Assembly (NCBI GenBank): GCA_963819645.1
Contig: CAWFWZ010000001.1
Location: forward strand, 1,116,001 to 1,180,000
Direction: 5' to 3'
Length of the DNA: 64,000 nt
From: CAVVDY01 sp963819645
Lineage (GTDB): Bacteria > Acidobacteriota > Terriglobia > Terriglobales > Acidobacteriaceae
Shown: positions 17,514 to 28,762 of the stretch, piece by piece
Position numbering within the stretch: position 1 is the first letter of the stretch
Layout of the letters: each line of letters starts with the position of its first letter
Program-made: the position numbers and the translations under genes
The notes under the pieces: model-generated
Seen by the model: only the letters and a program-made list of their open reading frames with translations
The model's database searches: none
What the model was told of the DNA's origin: nothing

Positions 17514-19965
17514 ATGACTGGCGCATTCGGAGTTGAGCCTGATGACCCCACCCCCGTCCGCCCTCAAGGGTCTGCGGACACGATCACTGACGCCATCCTT
17601 AAGAAACGTTATGCCCTTCGCCGGGAATTAGGTCGTGGAGGCTTTGGAATAACTTATCTGGCTAGCGATATAGACGTCGGTTCTCGTGCAGTGGTCGTCA
17701 AGGTCGCGAAAGACGAGCGATTCCGTAACTCCCGCAGTTTGAGAAGATTCCGCCAAGAGATGGAGGCTCTTTCCCGGATCGATCATCCCAATGTTGTAGG
17801 CGTCATTGACTATTGGGAAGGAGAGGATGGTCAGCGGTATCTTGTAATGCAGTTCGTGCCGGGTGTGACCCTAACGACGCTGATGTGCCGCGGAGTTCTT
17901 GCCTTTCCGATAATAGCCGACATTGTTCATCAGATGGGACGGGGACTCTCGGCGGCGCACGATGCTGGTGTAATCCATCGCGATGTCAAGCCCGATAACA
18001 TCATGATACGAGACTCGCCTGACGGTGGTTATCAAGTAAAGATCATCGATTTTGGGCTTTCCGCCATTCATGCCGCCGATGCATGCACCACTTCGGGCGA
18101 TATTTGTGGCACCTACAAATACATGGCCCCGGAGCAATTTGAAGGCAAGGTCTTTGTAGCAACTGATATTTACCAGATGGGAATCGTTGCTTACGAGATG
18201 GCGACAGGGCAGCTTCCTTTTCAATCGGTTAGTCCGGCCGGGATTGCGATAGAACAGCGGGAAGGAATAAGAGTTAAGCCGCGGCGACTTCGGACAGATC
18301 TTTCCGGAAGCTGCGGAGGGGACGATCCTTAAGGCCTTATCTTTCGACTCTTCGGATCGCTTTCAAAGTGCTCGGGACTTCGGAGACGCTCTTGCTAATG
18401 CTCTGATGCCCGGGGTGATCCGCACACCCGCGACTCCCAGGCGACCGCTGTTCCCAGGACGCAGGGCGCAGCGTCGGTCGATGGTGTTCGCCAAGACTTG
18501 GATACTTAGTGCTTTGTTTTTTGTCATCCTCGCTGCGCTTTCGACCATTGCGTTTCGTTTGCTGCTTCCGAGGCCTCCGAATACGACCTTCATCGCCGTT
18601 CTTCCTTTTGAAAACCGGACCGGCGATCCAGCTCTTAGCTACTTATCGGAAGGCGTTACTGAGTCCCTCATCACTGATCTCTCGCGCATTCCCACACTGC
18701 GAGTAAGCGCGCTCGGGTCAGTGCTGAAGTACGAAGGTAGCAAAGTCAATCCTCGTGATGCGGGCCGTGAACTCGGAGCGGTACGGGTGATAGGTGGCTC
18801 CGTCTCGAAGCGCGGAGATAACTTATTCATTGATACGGAGCTGATTGATGTAGCGACCGGCGCGCGAATCTGGGGAAAGGGCTACTCTTCAGATCGTTCC
18901 TCTCTGCCCGCTGTACTCGAGAGCTTTTCAAGCGAGGTGACGGATCAGCTGCGTCTGAAGCTAAGCGAGCCACTGCGGGAGCGCCTCAAAAGACAATACG
19001 CCGTGGGTTCGGGATCATACGAGATATACCTAAAAGCCCGGTATCATCTCAACAAGCGAACGGCGCCTGATTTTGATCAGGCAGTCCAATATTTCGGCGA
19101 GGTGATCGCCTCAGATCCTACCTATGCGCCGGCGCGTGCCGGCCTAGCCGATACATACGCCTGGATGGCGGTATTCGGCCCCTTTCTGAGCGGTGTCGAA
19201 CCTCGGTATGCGTGGGAACGCGCGAGGACTTCCGCCGAACTTGCCCTGCAACTCGACGGTACGCTGGCAGAAGCATATAACACGCGTGCGATGGTCGAGG
19301 TTAATGCCGATTTTGCCTGGGAACCCGCAATGGCCGATTACCTGCGGTCGATTGATCTCAATCCGAATCTTGCGGAAACTCATGAAAATTATGCTTGGGA
19401 GCTAGCCGCCCTGGGGCGATCGGCGGAAGCTCTCCGAGAAATAAGTGTGGCGGAAAGGCTGGAGCCGGACAACAGTCATCTTCGATCCGCGCACGGATTA
19501 ATACTCTACATGGGCCGCCGATACGACGACTCATTAGCGATGTACAGCAACGTTGCGCGAACATCTGAAGGAGCTGCACGGGTCGCCGATGTAATGGCAA
19601 TGAACTATTGGAAGAAATCCATGCCGGCTGAGGCTCAGACAGTGCTGGGAAAAATGCCGAAAACGCCTCCGGAGCGGTTTGTGCCGATTACGATTACCGC
19701 GTACTGCCGGGTGGGGCAGATGATCCAGGCAAGGGCCCTATACGACGAATATTATCAGCATGGTGGAAGACGCTGGTGGTATTATCTCGCGATAGCGGAT
19801 CTAAACATGCACAGGCCCGAGGATGCGATCAAGGCTTTGGAAATGGCCTATGGCGAGCGTTGGGGAGAGGTCATGTGGATTGGCGTAGACCCTCAATTTG
19901 ATGCGCTACGTTCGAATCCCATGTTCCAGAGCTTGTTAGTTCGTTTGAATTTAGAGTCGAGATGA
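17514..19965 (+). pseudogene. Ser/Thr kinase-TM-TolB-like-TPR protein, one frameshift
   Basis: The cytoplasmic kinase domain (residues about 40-270) shows the P-loop GRGGFG, the catalytic loop HRDVKPDN, DFG and MAPEQ. A shift near 18300 breaks the frame at the end of the kinase; it resumes with FPEAAEGTILKALSFDSSDR. A membrane helix (TWILSALFFVILAALSTIAF) leads to a TolB/FlgO-like domain (IAVLPFENRTGDPALSYLSE) and TPR repeats (for example YNTRAMVEVNADFAWEPAM). Such proteins sense or relay signals across the inner membrane. With only one lesion in 2.45 kb, a base-call error or recent decay are both possible. The RiPP-like gene follows after 33 bp, suggesting one transcription unit. Confidence 0.8.
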
Positions 19966-19998
19966 GGTAAGTTGCTGCCTCGAGGAGGGAACTCTCGT

Positions 19999-20274
19999 AT
20001 GTCGATAAACATAACTGATGAAGAGATACTACGGCAGATGGGACTAACAGATGATGAAGTCCGCGACGCAGAGACCAAGTTTTCGCAGCTTGACACAGCA
20101 CAGCAAGAAACGCTAAAGCACAGTACTCCGACGGCAGAGTCGGCCGCTGAAACCTTCAAGCCGAACGTGACTCCTGATCGTTTGATGCATTTCATCCGCG
20201 CTCGTTCGCCTAAGGATACCCCGATAGTGATATGTTTCAACGGAGGACGAGGGGACGTAGGCAAAGAGCGCTAG
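19999..20274 (+). CDS. Candidate RiPP precursor peptide, 91 aa
   Basis: This is a small acidic protein with a strong ribosome site (GAGGAGGGA, 8 nt upstream of the ATG). The N-terminal 45 residues look like a helical leader (ITDEEILRQMGLTDDEVRDA). The C-terminus is basic and Gly-rich with a single Cys (VICFNGGRGDVGKER). It lies between the kinase-TPR gene and ycaO. Together with the downstream TfuA-like gene this is the arrangement of YcaO/TfuA-modified peptides such as trifolitoxin and thioamide products. That it is the substrate is inferred from position, size and leader-plus-tail layout; I see no direct family match. Confidence 0.5.
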   Translation: MSINITDEEILRQMGLTDDEVRDAETKFSQLDTAQQETLKHSTPTAESAAETFKPNVTPDRLMHFIRARSPKDTPIVICFNGGRGDVGKER

Positions 20275-20311
20275 CTTTCCATGTTGCGCTCAATGACCTG
20301 TTCCGATTGAA

Positions 20312-21631
20312 ATGGCGCAGCAACTGCGTATTAAACGCACACGAAAGATTGCGCCGCAACTTTCGGAGCGTACGGTACCTATCGAAGAGACATTATCGCG
20401 CGCCAGAGTTGTGGCAGCCGCCAAAGGCGTTACACGCCTCGCAGATATCACCGGTCTTGATCGCATAGGCATTCCCGTATTTAGTGCGGTTGTACCGAAA
20501 TCAGACGATACTATATCGGTCTACAACGGCAAAGGCTGGTCTTCGCTGGACGCCCGCACCGGCGCTTTGATGGAAAGCATCGAGCGCCAGACCGCGCTCG
20601 ACACTAACATCGACGCCATCACGGGCACTTACGCGCACCTACGTCAGAACGCTGTGCCAGCGATCGACCCGGAACAGTTTAATCACCGACTTTGCGACGA
20701 TTATGATCGTCACAGGGCCTACAAGTGGGTCCGCGGATACGACTTGATCGCCAGGGAGGAGGTCCTCATACCGGCCAGTATGGGTGGATTCAGCCCCCGA
20801 TTTGCAGGAACCGGTTCGCCGTTTGTTACGTATTCGTCTAACGGACTGGCCTCTGGTAATTGCATCGAAGAAGCAGTCTGCCACGCGCTTTGCGAACTGG
20901 TGGAACGCGATGCGTGGACCCTGGCAGAGTTAAGAGGCCATTGGATTCCCTGTGCGCGGCGTGAGGCTTTCCCGGAGATGTTTATAGACTCGGCGGCTCC
21001 CGATGATTGCAACGCTTATGCGAGGGTCGATCTCGATAGAGCCCCGTGGCCTATAGACGAGTTGGTTCACAAGTTTGAACGGGCAGGTCTTCGCCCAGTG
21101 GTTCGCGACATCACCTCCGACTTCGGGATTGCCTGCGCCATCGCATCTGTGGCTGACGACTTGATCCCGGGCTATCCGCAAGCACATAGCGGACTTGGGG
21201 CTCACCTAAATGCTCGTATCGCCATCGTTCGGGCGCTCACCGAATTGGCTCAATCGCGAGCTGTTGACATTCAGGCCATGCGCGAAGACATTCTTCCAGC
21301 AGACGCCGTTGCACCCGAAGATCAGAGGTACACTCAGAGACTAAAGCGCGTTGATGATACGCGTTGGATGTTGCGTAATCACGGTGCGCAAAAGCACTTC
21401 GGGGACGTCGCTTCGATAGAGCAGGAAGATGTTGCTGACGACATCGCACTGATACTATCTCGGTTGGAGAAGAATGGAATTCAGCGGGCAATTGTGGTTG
21501 ATCTGACCGAGGCTGCGGGGATACCGGTGGTGCGTGTCGCGGTCCCCGGCTTGGAGTTTTGGGAACTGGACAATGGGAATTTGGGCCTCCGGGCCCTTCG
21601 ATTCTGGAAGGAGCATGCTGTTACAGCATAA
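20312..21631 (+). CDS. YcaO-domain cyclodehydratase/thioamidation enzyme
   Basis: The intact 439-aa protein has YcaO features: GALMESIERQTAL, then YSSNGLASGNCIEEAVCHAL and CELVERDAW, giving the glutamates that coordinate ATP-magnesium, then RAIVVDLTEAAGIPVVRV near the end. YcaO enzymes activate peptide backbone amides with ATP to form azolines or, with TfuA, thioamides. The C-terminus (FWKEHAVTA) lacks the PxPxP tail of azoline-forming members, which agrees with a TfuA partner. It starts 37 bp after the small peptide gene, and the TfuA-like frame begins 2 bp after its stop. Confidence 0.88.
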   Translation: MAQQLRIKRTRKIAPQLSERTVPIEETLSRARVVAAAKGVTRLADITGLDRIGIPVFSAVVPKSDDTISVYNGKGWSSLDARTGALMESIERQTALDTNIDAITGTYAHLRQNAVPAIDPEQFNHRLCDDYDRHRAYKWVRGYDLIAREEVLIPASMGGFSPRFAGTGSPFVTYSSNGLASGNCIEEAVCHALCELVERDAWTLAELRGHWIPCARREAFPEMFIDSAAPDDCNAYARVDLDRAPWPIDELVHKFERAGLRPVVRDITSDFGIACAIASVADDLIPGYPQAHSGLGAHLNARIAIVRALTELAQSRAVDIQAMREDILPADAVAPEDQRYTQRLKRVDDTRWMLRNHGAQKHFGDVASIEQEDVADDIALILSRLEKNGIQRAIVVDLTEAAGIPVVRVAVPGLEFWELDNGNLGLRALRFWKEHAVTA

Positions 21632-21633
21632 GC

Positions 21634-22272
21634 TTGGCGCGAATCGTCGTATTCACAGGACCGACCCTACATCCGTTCGAAGCCGCAGATTTGAAAGGCG
21701 CGGTTATCCTTCCCCCTGTCAAGCGCGGCGACCTTGAGTTCGCAAAACGCTATGATCCTGAAGTTATCGCCATCATTGATGGCGAGTTCTATCAGAGCCT
21801 AGCGGTATCTCCGAAGGAGATTCTCCCCGTTCCTTGAGAGGTGTACAGGTCTATGGGGCCTCAAGCATGGGTGCGTTACGGGCAGTGGAGTTGGAGAAGA
21901 TTTGGGATGATCGGAATAGGTAAGGTTTTCCGCTTATTTCGTTTGAAACTCCTCGAGTGTGATGACGAAGTGTCCTGTCCTACTGCCCGAGGACTTATAA
22001 AGCTATATTCCGAGCCCCTAGTGAATACGCGATTTAGCCTCCGATTGGCAGTCAGGAATGGCATCATGACGCGCGCCGAGTCCTTGAAGATCCTCGAAAC
22101 CTTAAAACAGACCTATTTCCCAGAGCGGACACGATGGTTTTTACTGAACGTAGCTTCAGCAACATTGGGCTCAAAATGTGCTCGTGCTCTTGGAGATTTT
22201 CTGACGGCGCACTCGGTGGACGCAAAGTTAGAGGATGCTAGATCGCTTATGTTGGAGTTGTCCCGGTTTTAG
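21634..22272 (+). pseudogene. TfuA-like protein, two frameshifts
   Basis: From a TTG start 2 bp after ycaO the frame reads LARIVVFTGPTLHPFEAADL, VILPPVKRGDLEFAKRYDP and IAIIDGEFYQSLAVSPKEIL, the TfuA N-terminus. A shift near 21830 leads to GVQVYGASSMGALRAVELEK, the most conserved TfuA segment. A second near 21898 leads to FGMIGIGKVFRLFRLKLLEC and the rest. Restored length is about 212 aa, normal for TfuA. In known systems TfuA supplies sulfur for YcaO thioamidation. The shifts mean the pathway may be dead, unless they are base-call errors. Confidence 0.75.
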
Positions 22273-23089
22273 CCTGGAGCCAGAGTGTCCTTTTATCATT
22301 ACGGAGGGTGGGGCCGCTAGGCTTGATCTTCTGGTTGAGAGTCCTCCTTCGATTCTTATTGCAAGAAGGAATTGCGGGAGTGATCAAGGGAGGTGGGGTC
22401 GGTGAACCACGCAAGATTGCTTCCCTGGCACCGTGGGTGTCGGTCTCTCCTCGAGTAACTGTCTTGACGAGATCTGTGAGGGTCAGAAGATTCCAGGTCT
22501 CGACGAACTCTTCCGGACATCATAGTGACGCTCTTCCAGGCAGCTATCCTCGGTCGCCGAGACACTGAAACGGGTGGCCGAAGCGGAAGCGCAGCATGGA
22601 GACCAAAGAACTCTGAGCAGCTGCGGCACCGATCGGGGAAGAAGAAACACGCGTAAAAGAGTTGGAGGAACTGCTGAAAACTGGCACAAGGCCAAGAGGT
22701 TAGGGGATACATTTCTCTGCGGTGATAGAGGCGAAGAGAAGTTTCTGGCGACGAACTCGGTCCAGATACTCGGGCATGGGATCGTGTCGGCACTTCAGCA
22801 AATCTGACCGGCTCGATCCCGCTGGTCGAGCCTCCACCCTCGATTACTTCGACCGCGAGGAACTGCCACGCTGAGCCTGAGCAGACGGATTCTGCAACTC
22901 TGCACCGCCAAGAAGTTCCACCATCGCTGGGCTCTTCTCTCCCGTCTTCTCTGCCCTGTTGAGAAGGTGCAGGTAGGTGGTTAGGGCCGGACCAGTCTTC
23001 AGGCTGCCTATGCGGAGGGAACACTCGAAGACAAAGTACACAGCAAGAGATAAGGTGAGAAGCCCCTCATCCCCGCGACTACCGGCTAC
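22273..23089. other. Decayed non-coding stretch
   Basis: About 815 bp carry no intact gene. The plus strand has scattered frame pieces (SVAETLKRVAEAEAQHGD, VKELEELLKTGTRP) resembling coiled-coil parts of a mobilisation or recombinase protein, too broken to name. Around 22890-23000 is a short match to the repeat family of the inverted arms (the AEKTGEKSPA-like text, compare 9850-9890). Confidence 0.45.
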
Positions 23090-24424
23090 CGAGGAAACTT
23101 AGAGTAGCTAGTAGCTCTCTCCAGAGAAGCGTGCACCTTCCTGGGAATCAGTTGGGTGTGATCATCCACGCCGTGCCGCAGCCCAGTCCGGAGTTGCACC
23201 CAGATCGCCGCCCGCCGCCGCCGAGCCATACAGATTGCCGGATGCATCGATCGCCAGCGGTCCTTGCGGAGTTGACCATCACTTCCGCCAGTGAAGTCGT
23301 GCAGGCTGGAGAACGACCAGCCATTGCTCGTCCACGCGAGCTTATAGACCGACCCGTAGCCATACATGCCGCCGATGGGGCTGCGCCGTATAAGTTGCCC
23401 AAACCATCCATAACCAAGCCGCTGTCCAAATACGCTCCCTCTCCGGGCAGGAAATCAAACACCGGAGAGGCGGGTCCCGCTGCCGCAGGTTGCGGGTGGC
23501 AACTGAGACGCCGCTCGGCTGCGAGTCGCCATTGGTCACTCCGTAAAGATCTCCTGCTCTATGGGAGTTGGCGCTGCCGATAGGCTTCCGGCCGTCTGCT
23601 CCTCCCCGGTGAAGCTGTACAGAACACACTCCGACCAGGCCTTGCCGGCAGGAGTGGACCAGGTAGACGGTACCAGGATCAGAGTTGCCGCCCAGCGTGC
23701 TTCCATATAGGTTCCCAGCTCGATCAAAGGTGAAGAGGGCCTTCCGGCCAGCTCCCGTCGGGAGAGCCCGGGAAGATGTATTGGCGCGTAGGTTCCAGGC
23801 GCCGTTCAGGTTTTGGCCGGGCGAGAGTTCATAAGCCTCTCCGGTGTGCTGGTCGCAGTACTGGATTGTGGTGCCGTAGAGATTACCTGCATTGTCAGAC
23901 ACCAGGCCGCCGTTTGTGCCAGATCCGTTGCATTGGCCGAAGCGATCCAGAACGGTTTTGCTCCGGGACGATCTCGTTGCGACTCAGGCCCCCGCATGTT
24001 CGGCGCAAGACGGAGCAGCAGTGCCACCGCCTCCTTCGATTCCTCCGTCGAGGGTGGTGCCGTAAAGATTGCCCCGGGCTTGGCGTTAGAGCGTTAGCGG
24101 CGAATTCGGCGCCCATCCGTCGGTGCGGCTCTGGAACTCGTACAGGGTTTTCGAGGCCCAGTTGGAGCTCTGCAAGACTCGAGGGATAAATCTCGCGCCC
24201 GGCGCGGTTGGGTACGGGACGATTTTGGATGCCGCCTTCCGCAGCGGCTCCGTCGGTTGCCGGCCTGTCGAGGGTGAGCGCGCGCCCCGCGCAAGGCCGT
24301 CGCCGCCTTCGAAGGTGTGCGGGTTGAAGGGTTGTTGTTGCGTTGCTTGATAGCGCGGGTGCAGAAGCACGCCGCGAGCGGCATCAGGTTCAATGCGCAT
24401 CTGCTTTTTCATAAATTTCCTCAT
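23090..24424 (-). pseudogene. GloVer-repeat protein, decayed
   Basis: Several frames together give the Acidobacteria-typical tandem GloVer pattern: DNAGNLYGTTIQYCD, FTFDRAGNLYGSTLGG and RAGDLYGVTNG, plus SSNWASKTLYEFQSRTDGW. Such proteins are usually secreted beta-propeller-like repeat proteins of unknown function. At least four frameshifts separate the pieces and the N-terminal part reads as nonsense, so this is decay rather than one base-call error. Boundaries are approximate. Confidence 0.65.
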
Positions 24425-24527
24425 CTTGTTTTACGAAACTTCCACATGGGCCGGCGGAACGAGACCCGGTCCAGCGCGTTTCCCGGTAAGCATCTCGTCT
24501 GGGTTCGCTAGGGGAGAATCTCGAGGG

Positions 24528-25014
24528 TCATGTCGTAGCAACGACGGAGCCCTCGAAGACCACCTGTGTGACAGCTCCCCATTCGGGGGAAAGTCGAGTT
24601 GCTGGAGATCAGTCGTCAGCATGAATGTCTGCGTGCCGACGTACTGGCCGTGGCTGTAGGCGAGAACCACCAAAGGATTCTTGTTGTAGCCCGAGGCTGC
24701 AGTAGCCGAGGAAAGCAGGAAACCCTTGCCATCCACCGAAGTGATGGTGGCGTAGCAGGTCACTCCGCCGCAGACGTACGGGGAGAAAGCGACGTCCTTC
24801 CCCGGACCGTTCTGGGCGTGCTTGAAGCCAGGCCCGGCGCCGCCCCACTCCCACGGGTCGACATAGAAGACGCCTGCCCAGTTCACGCCTCCATGACCAT
24901 TGGGCATCGGAGTCGGAGACGGGACGTCAGGCAGGTTCGAGAAGTTAAAGGTGCCCGGGCACTGGCCCCGATGGCCAGTCCCAGAAGTAGAACGAGCAAC
25001 GTGAGGTACTTCAT
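24528..25014 (-). pseudogene. Secreted hypothetical protein (paralogue 1), frameshifted
   Basis: The start MKYLTLLVLLLGLAIGASAR is a signal peptide preceded by GAGAGAGGAT. After a shift near 24955 the mature part reads MPNGHGGVNWAGVFYVDPWE, GPGKDVAFSPYVCGGVTCYA and LVVLAYSHGQYVGTQTF. A second shift near 24590 restores the end WGAVTQVVFEGS. It is paralogous to 28763-29277, with the same order of motifs. About 160 aa when restored, function unknown, exported. It sits upstream of and divergent from the ECF sigma gene. Confidence 0.65.
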
Positions 25015-25351
25015 CGCAATCCTCTCTCTCTGAAGTTGTCTTTGCCGAAGGCGCAGGGACCGGCAGAAGCAGAGCGGGTAGTCTCTGGCACTAGAGCCGT
25101 CCGGATTGAAGCTGGTTCGCTTCGCGTTCAGGACTCCCGTGAGTACCGTTCGGCATGTTCCTTCAATCTGGAGAGCGAAAGTTGGCGTGAAAGTCCGCCA
25201 CACTTTTGGGTGACTTTTAAAAGGCGGCCGGAGACGTCACAATCGACAGCCTGCGCGATCGCCGGGGGCTACGATTAACTGCTGGCCGTTAGCCGAAGGT
25301 CGCTTATAATGCGCTTACCCCGCAGCGACATTGAATCCGGGCAGGTGCGGT

Positions 25352-25940
25352 ATGGAAGCCGGCTCATGGGGAGATCACAGTCCTTCTGCAGCGGTGGCGA
25401 ACGGGTGACCGGGACGCCGAGTCTCACCTGTTCGAGCTGCTTATTCCTGACTTGCGAAAAATAGCGGGCTACTGTCTGCGGGGCGAGCGTCGCGGGCATA
25501 GCATGCAATCAACCTTGCTGGTCAACGAGGCCTTCCTGCGATTAGCTAACGCGAATCAAATCGACTGGCAGGATCGCTCGCACTTCCTCGCGGTTGCGGC
25601 CAGGATCATGCGGCACTATCTGATCGATCATGCACGTCACAAGGGTAGTGTCGTATTCATGCCGATTGACGGTCTTGATCCCATCGGCGGAAAGCGGAAT
25701 CCTGGCGAAACGGTCATCGCCATAAACCTGCTGCTGGACGAGTTGCAAGAGCAGTCTCCCGAACTCTGCGAGGCCATCGAACTGAAATTCTTCCTGGGCT
25801 TGAACGACGACGAGGCAGCCGAGGTTCTCGGGCTGCCCCTACGCACTTTTCAACGGCGCTACCAGCGCGCAAAAATATGGCTGTTCCAGCGACTCCAATC
25901 CGAGCCAACCAATCGGGGGGCGACCGCGACGAACGTGTGA
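25352..25940 (+). CDS. ECF-type RNA polymerase sigma factor
   Basis: The body reads GEITVLLQRWRTGDRDAESH, LFELLIPDLRKIAGYCLRGE (region 2) and AIELKFFLGLNDDEAAEVLG, LPLRTFQRRYQRAKIWLFQR (region 4 HTH). This matches the Acidobacteria and Planctomycetes ECF sigma group that pairs with a kinase-propeller gene. The likely ATG at 25352 (MEAGS) is one base out of frame with the rest, so a shift near 25365 is suspected; the only ATG in the continuous frame is at 25452, inside region 2. The stop overlaps the kinase start by one base (TGATG), so the two are translationally coupled and presumably act in one signalling pathway. Confidence 0.8.
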
Positions 25941-28690
25941 TGGGGCTTCTGGAGGAGGCGCTGCAAAGGCCGTCTCCGGAACGCGAATCCTACCTGCGCT
26001 CCAAGTGCGCGTCGGATGAAGACCTGTATGGTGAAGTCATGGAGGCGCTGCAGTGGGAAGAGCTCATGGGAAGTTTCTTGTGCGAGCCTTTTCTAAACTT
26101 AGTAGCCTTTGCCCCTCCGTTTGAATCTGGACAAATTGTCACTGACCGCTTCGAGATCGTCCGCGAGATCGGTGCCGGCGGGATGGGCGTGGTGTACGAG
26201 GCGTTTGATCGCAGACGCCAGCAAAGGATCGCCATCAAGGCCGCGAAACCTGGGTTTCAGCGGTTGCTCTCGCCGGAGCTGGAAGGCGCTTTGCAAGTGC
26301 GCCACCACAACATCTGTCTGGTAAACGAAATTCACGCGACTCAAACCAGCGCGGGGGAGATCGATTTTCTAACCATGGAGCTGCTCTCGGGCGAGACGCT
26401 CGCGTCGCACATTGCGGCGGGCGGGAAGCTGTGCCATGAGGAAGCGCTCGAAATCGGGGTGCAGTTGTGCGCCGCAGTCACCGAGGCTCATCGCAGCGGA
26501 GTGCTGCATCGCGACCTGAAGAGCAGCAACGTCATTCTTTGCAAAGAACAAAACGGAGGCTGCCGTGCGGTGATCACCGACTTCGGACTGGCCAGCAAAC
26601 TGTCCAGTCCCACCGGCGACTGGGGAGGAACGCCTGGCTACATGGCGCCGGAGTTGTGGAATGGCGGGCAGGCATCGAAGGCCTCGGACCTCTATGCGCT
26701 GGGAGTGATCTTCTACCAGATGGTCACGGGCGTCATGCCATATGCGCAGCCCGACGCGGGAGATGCTCCGGCCGGTGCCCGCGCTGTCAGTTTGCCCGGC
26801 CAGTCGATCATTGACGGCACACACAGCAGGGCCGCAACCGTTTTGCCGCCCGCTCCCAGTACCAGGACCCGAAACCTGAATCCGCGATGGGACCGCGTCA
26901 TCATGGGCTGTCTCGCGCTCGCGCCCGAGGGCCGGATCCAGGATGCCGAGGAAGTGCGGCACGAGCTGACGGACAAGCACATTCGCAAGACTCCGTTTGT
27001 CGCAGCCGCGCTGATGATCGTGGTTCTTGCAGCGATCTGGTGGTGGCGGAGGCCCTTGCCACTACGCCTTCGACAAGTACACCATGTCGCCGCTTACCGA
27101 GACGGGCAATGTATCGCTCGCCGACATCTCTCCCGACGGCAAATACCTGGCCTACACCGACGACGAAGCCGGGAAGCAAAGCCTCTGGCTTCAGCAAATG
27201 GCTACTTCCAGCACCGTCCGGTTGCTTGGGCCGGTAGCGGGTCTCGCGCCCGGATTGCGCTTCACGCCCGATGGCAACTACATCTACTTCTCCCAATCGG
27301 ATTCCGAGAGTGGCCGAGATCTCTACCGCATTCCGACGCTTGGCGGAGGCCGGAAAGATTGCGCCCAGAAGTTTTTCACGACGTCTTCTATCAGGTCGGC
27401 TTCTCTCCCGATGGCAAGCAGCTCGTCTTCGCGCGGCGCGCGCGCGCCGGAAACAGCCTGGTTATTGCCAACATCGACGGCACCAATGAACGCACTCTAC
27501 TGACGTTCGCTGCGACAGAAGTGGTAGCGATGCCGGCGTGGTCGCCGAGCGGTAACCAGATCGCGTTCTTGCTCGACGAGAAAGCCGAGGGGGAGTTCAA
27601 CTGCCTCGCGGTTGTTCCCGTCAGCGGCGGCAAAGAGCGCCGAATCCTGCACAACGTCTACAGCATGTTCGGAGTTGCGTGGCTTCCCGACGAGAGTGGA
27701 TTGCGATTACGGCGCCTCCTCGGCGCACCCAACCCGGGATCTGGATCGTCTCCTACCCGAAGGGGACAATGAGGAAAATTACAAGTGATCTCGCGGAGTA
27801 CTTTGGCGTGAGCAGACATCCGGCGGCAAGCGCCTGGTCAGCGTGCAGAAGAACATCGACTCGTCACTTTGGGTCGCTCCTGCCGACAATCCGTCGAAGC
27901 GACTCACCTGCGGGAGGGGTCCGGCAGAAAAGATGGCATGTTCGGTGTTACGTGGCTGCCGGACGGGACGATTGTTTACGCAAGCTGGGAGGGCGAGATC
28001 AAGAACGAATTGTGGACGGTGAGCCGCGACGGTCACGATCGTCGGCGCTTGAGTACCGGCCCGGATGCCGACATGCACCCCTCGGCCGCGAGCGCCGGGC
28101 AAAATCGTATTTGCCCGTGTCGACAGTGGTTCGAACGTGCGGGACATCTGGGAAACCAGTCGTGACGGGAGCGATGCCAAGCGTCTTACCAGCGGTCCGG
28201 GAAACAAGCTTGGCCCGGACATTTCTCCCGATGCCACATGGATTACCTACGCCACAACCGATGGACCATACAAGATGGTGTTGGCGACGGGAAAGATCAC
28301 CAAGCTCGCGCCCTCAGGCGAATATCCGGCGATTTCTCCCGACGGGAAGTGGATCGCGTTCGTCACCTCGGACGATCAGACGAAGATCGACGTCATTGAG
28401 ATTGTCCCGTCCGACGAGGAGTCCCGCCGCGCTTTCTGCCCTTGACTCAGGACCCACAGGTGCCGTTACCGCGAATCTGGGGAGCCTCCGATCCACTGGA
28501 CCGCGGATGGCAAGGCCATCACCTACGTGCGAACCAAGGATGGCGCTCGAATATCCGGGCCCAGCCGGTGGATGGCGACCCGGCCCGCCAGCTAACGAAC
28601 TTCACGTCGATGTACATCTGGCGGCACGCCTGGTCGCCGGATGGGAAATGCCTGGTGATGGCGCGGGAAATCTCCGCGGCGACGCCGTGA
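25940..28690 (+). pseudogene. Ser/Thr kinase-TM-PD40 propeller protein, several frameshifts
   Basis: The kinase domain (about residues 65-340) is intact, with P-loop GAGGMG, catalytic loop HRDLKSSN, DFG and MAPE. A membrane helix (FVAAALMIVVLAAIWWW) follows. From about 27050 the propeller repeats jump between frames: SLADISPDGKYLAYTDD, GLRFTPDGNYIYFSQS, QVGFSPDGKQLVFARR, AMPAWSPSGNQIAFL, DGMFGVTWLPDGTIVYAS, YPAISPDGKWIAFVTS. At least five shifts are needed. The domain order matches ECF-linked kinases with an extracytoplasmic PD40/TolB-like sensor. The kinase part alone could still be made, truncated in the propeller. Confidence 0.8.
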
Positions 28691-28762
28691 TGCTGACGGA
28701 CGCTCGATAGTCTCCCCGAGCGCGAAGCGGGCTGCGGGCTGCCCGCCTCATCGCTTGGGCTA

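Noticed and set aside
22483..22807. Coiled-coil pieces as a mobilisation gene
   Set aside because: Too fragmentary and frame-broken to assign; only noted in the intergenic entry.
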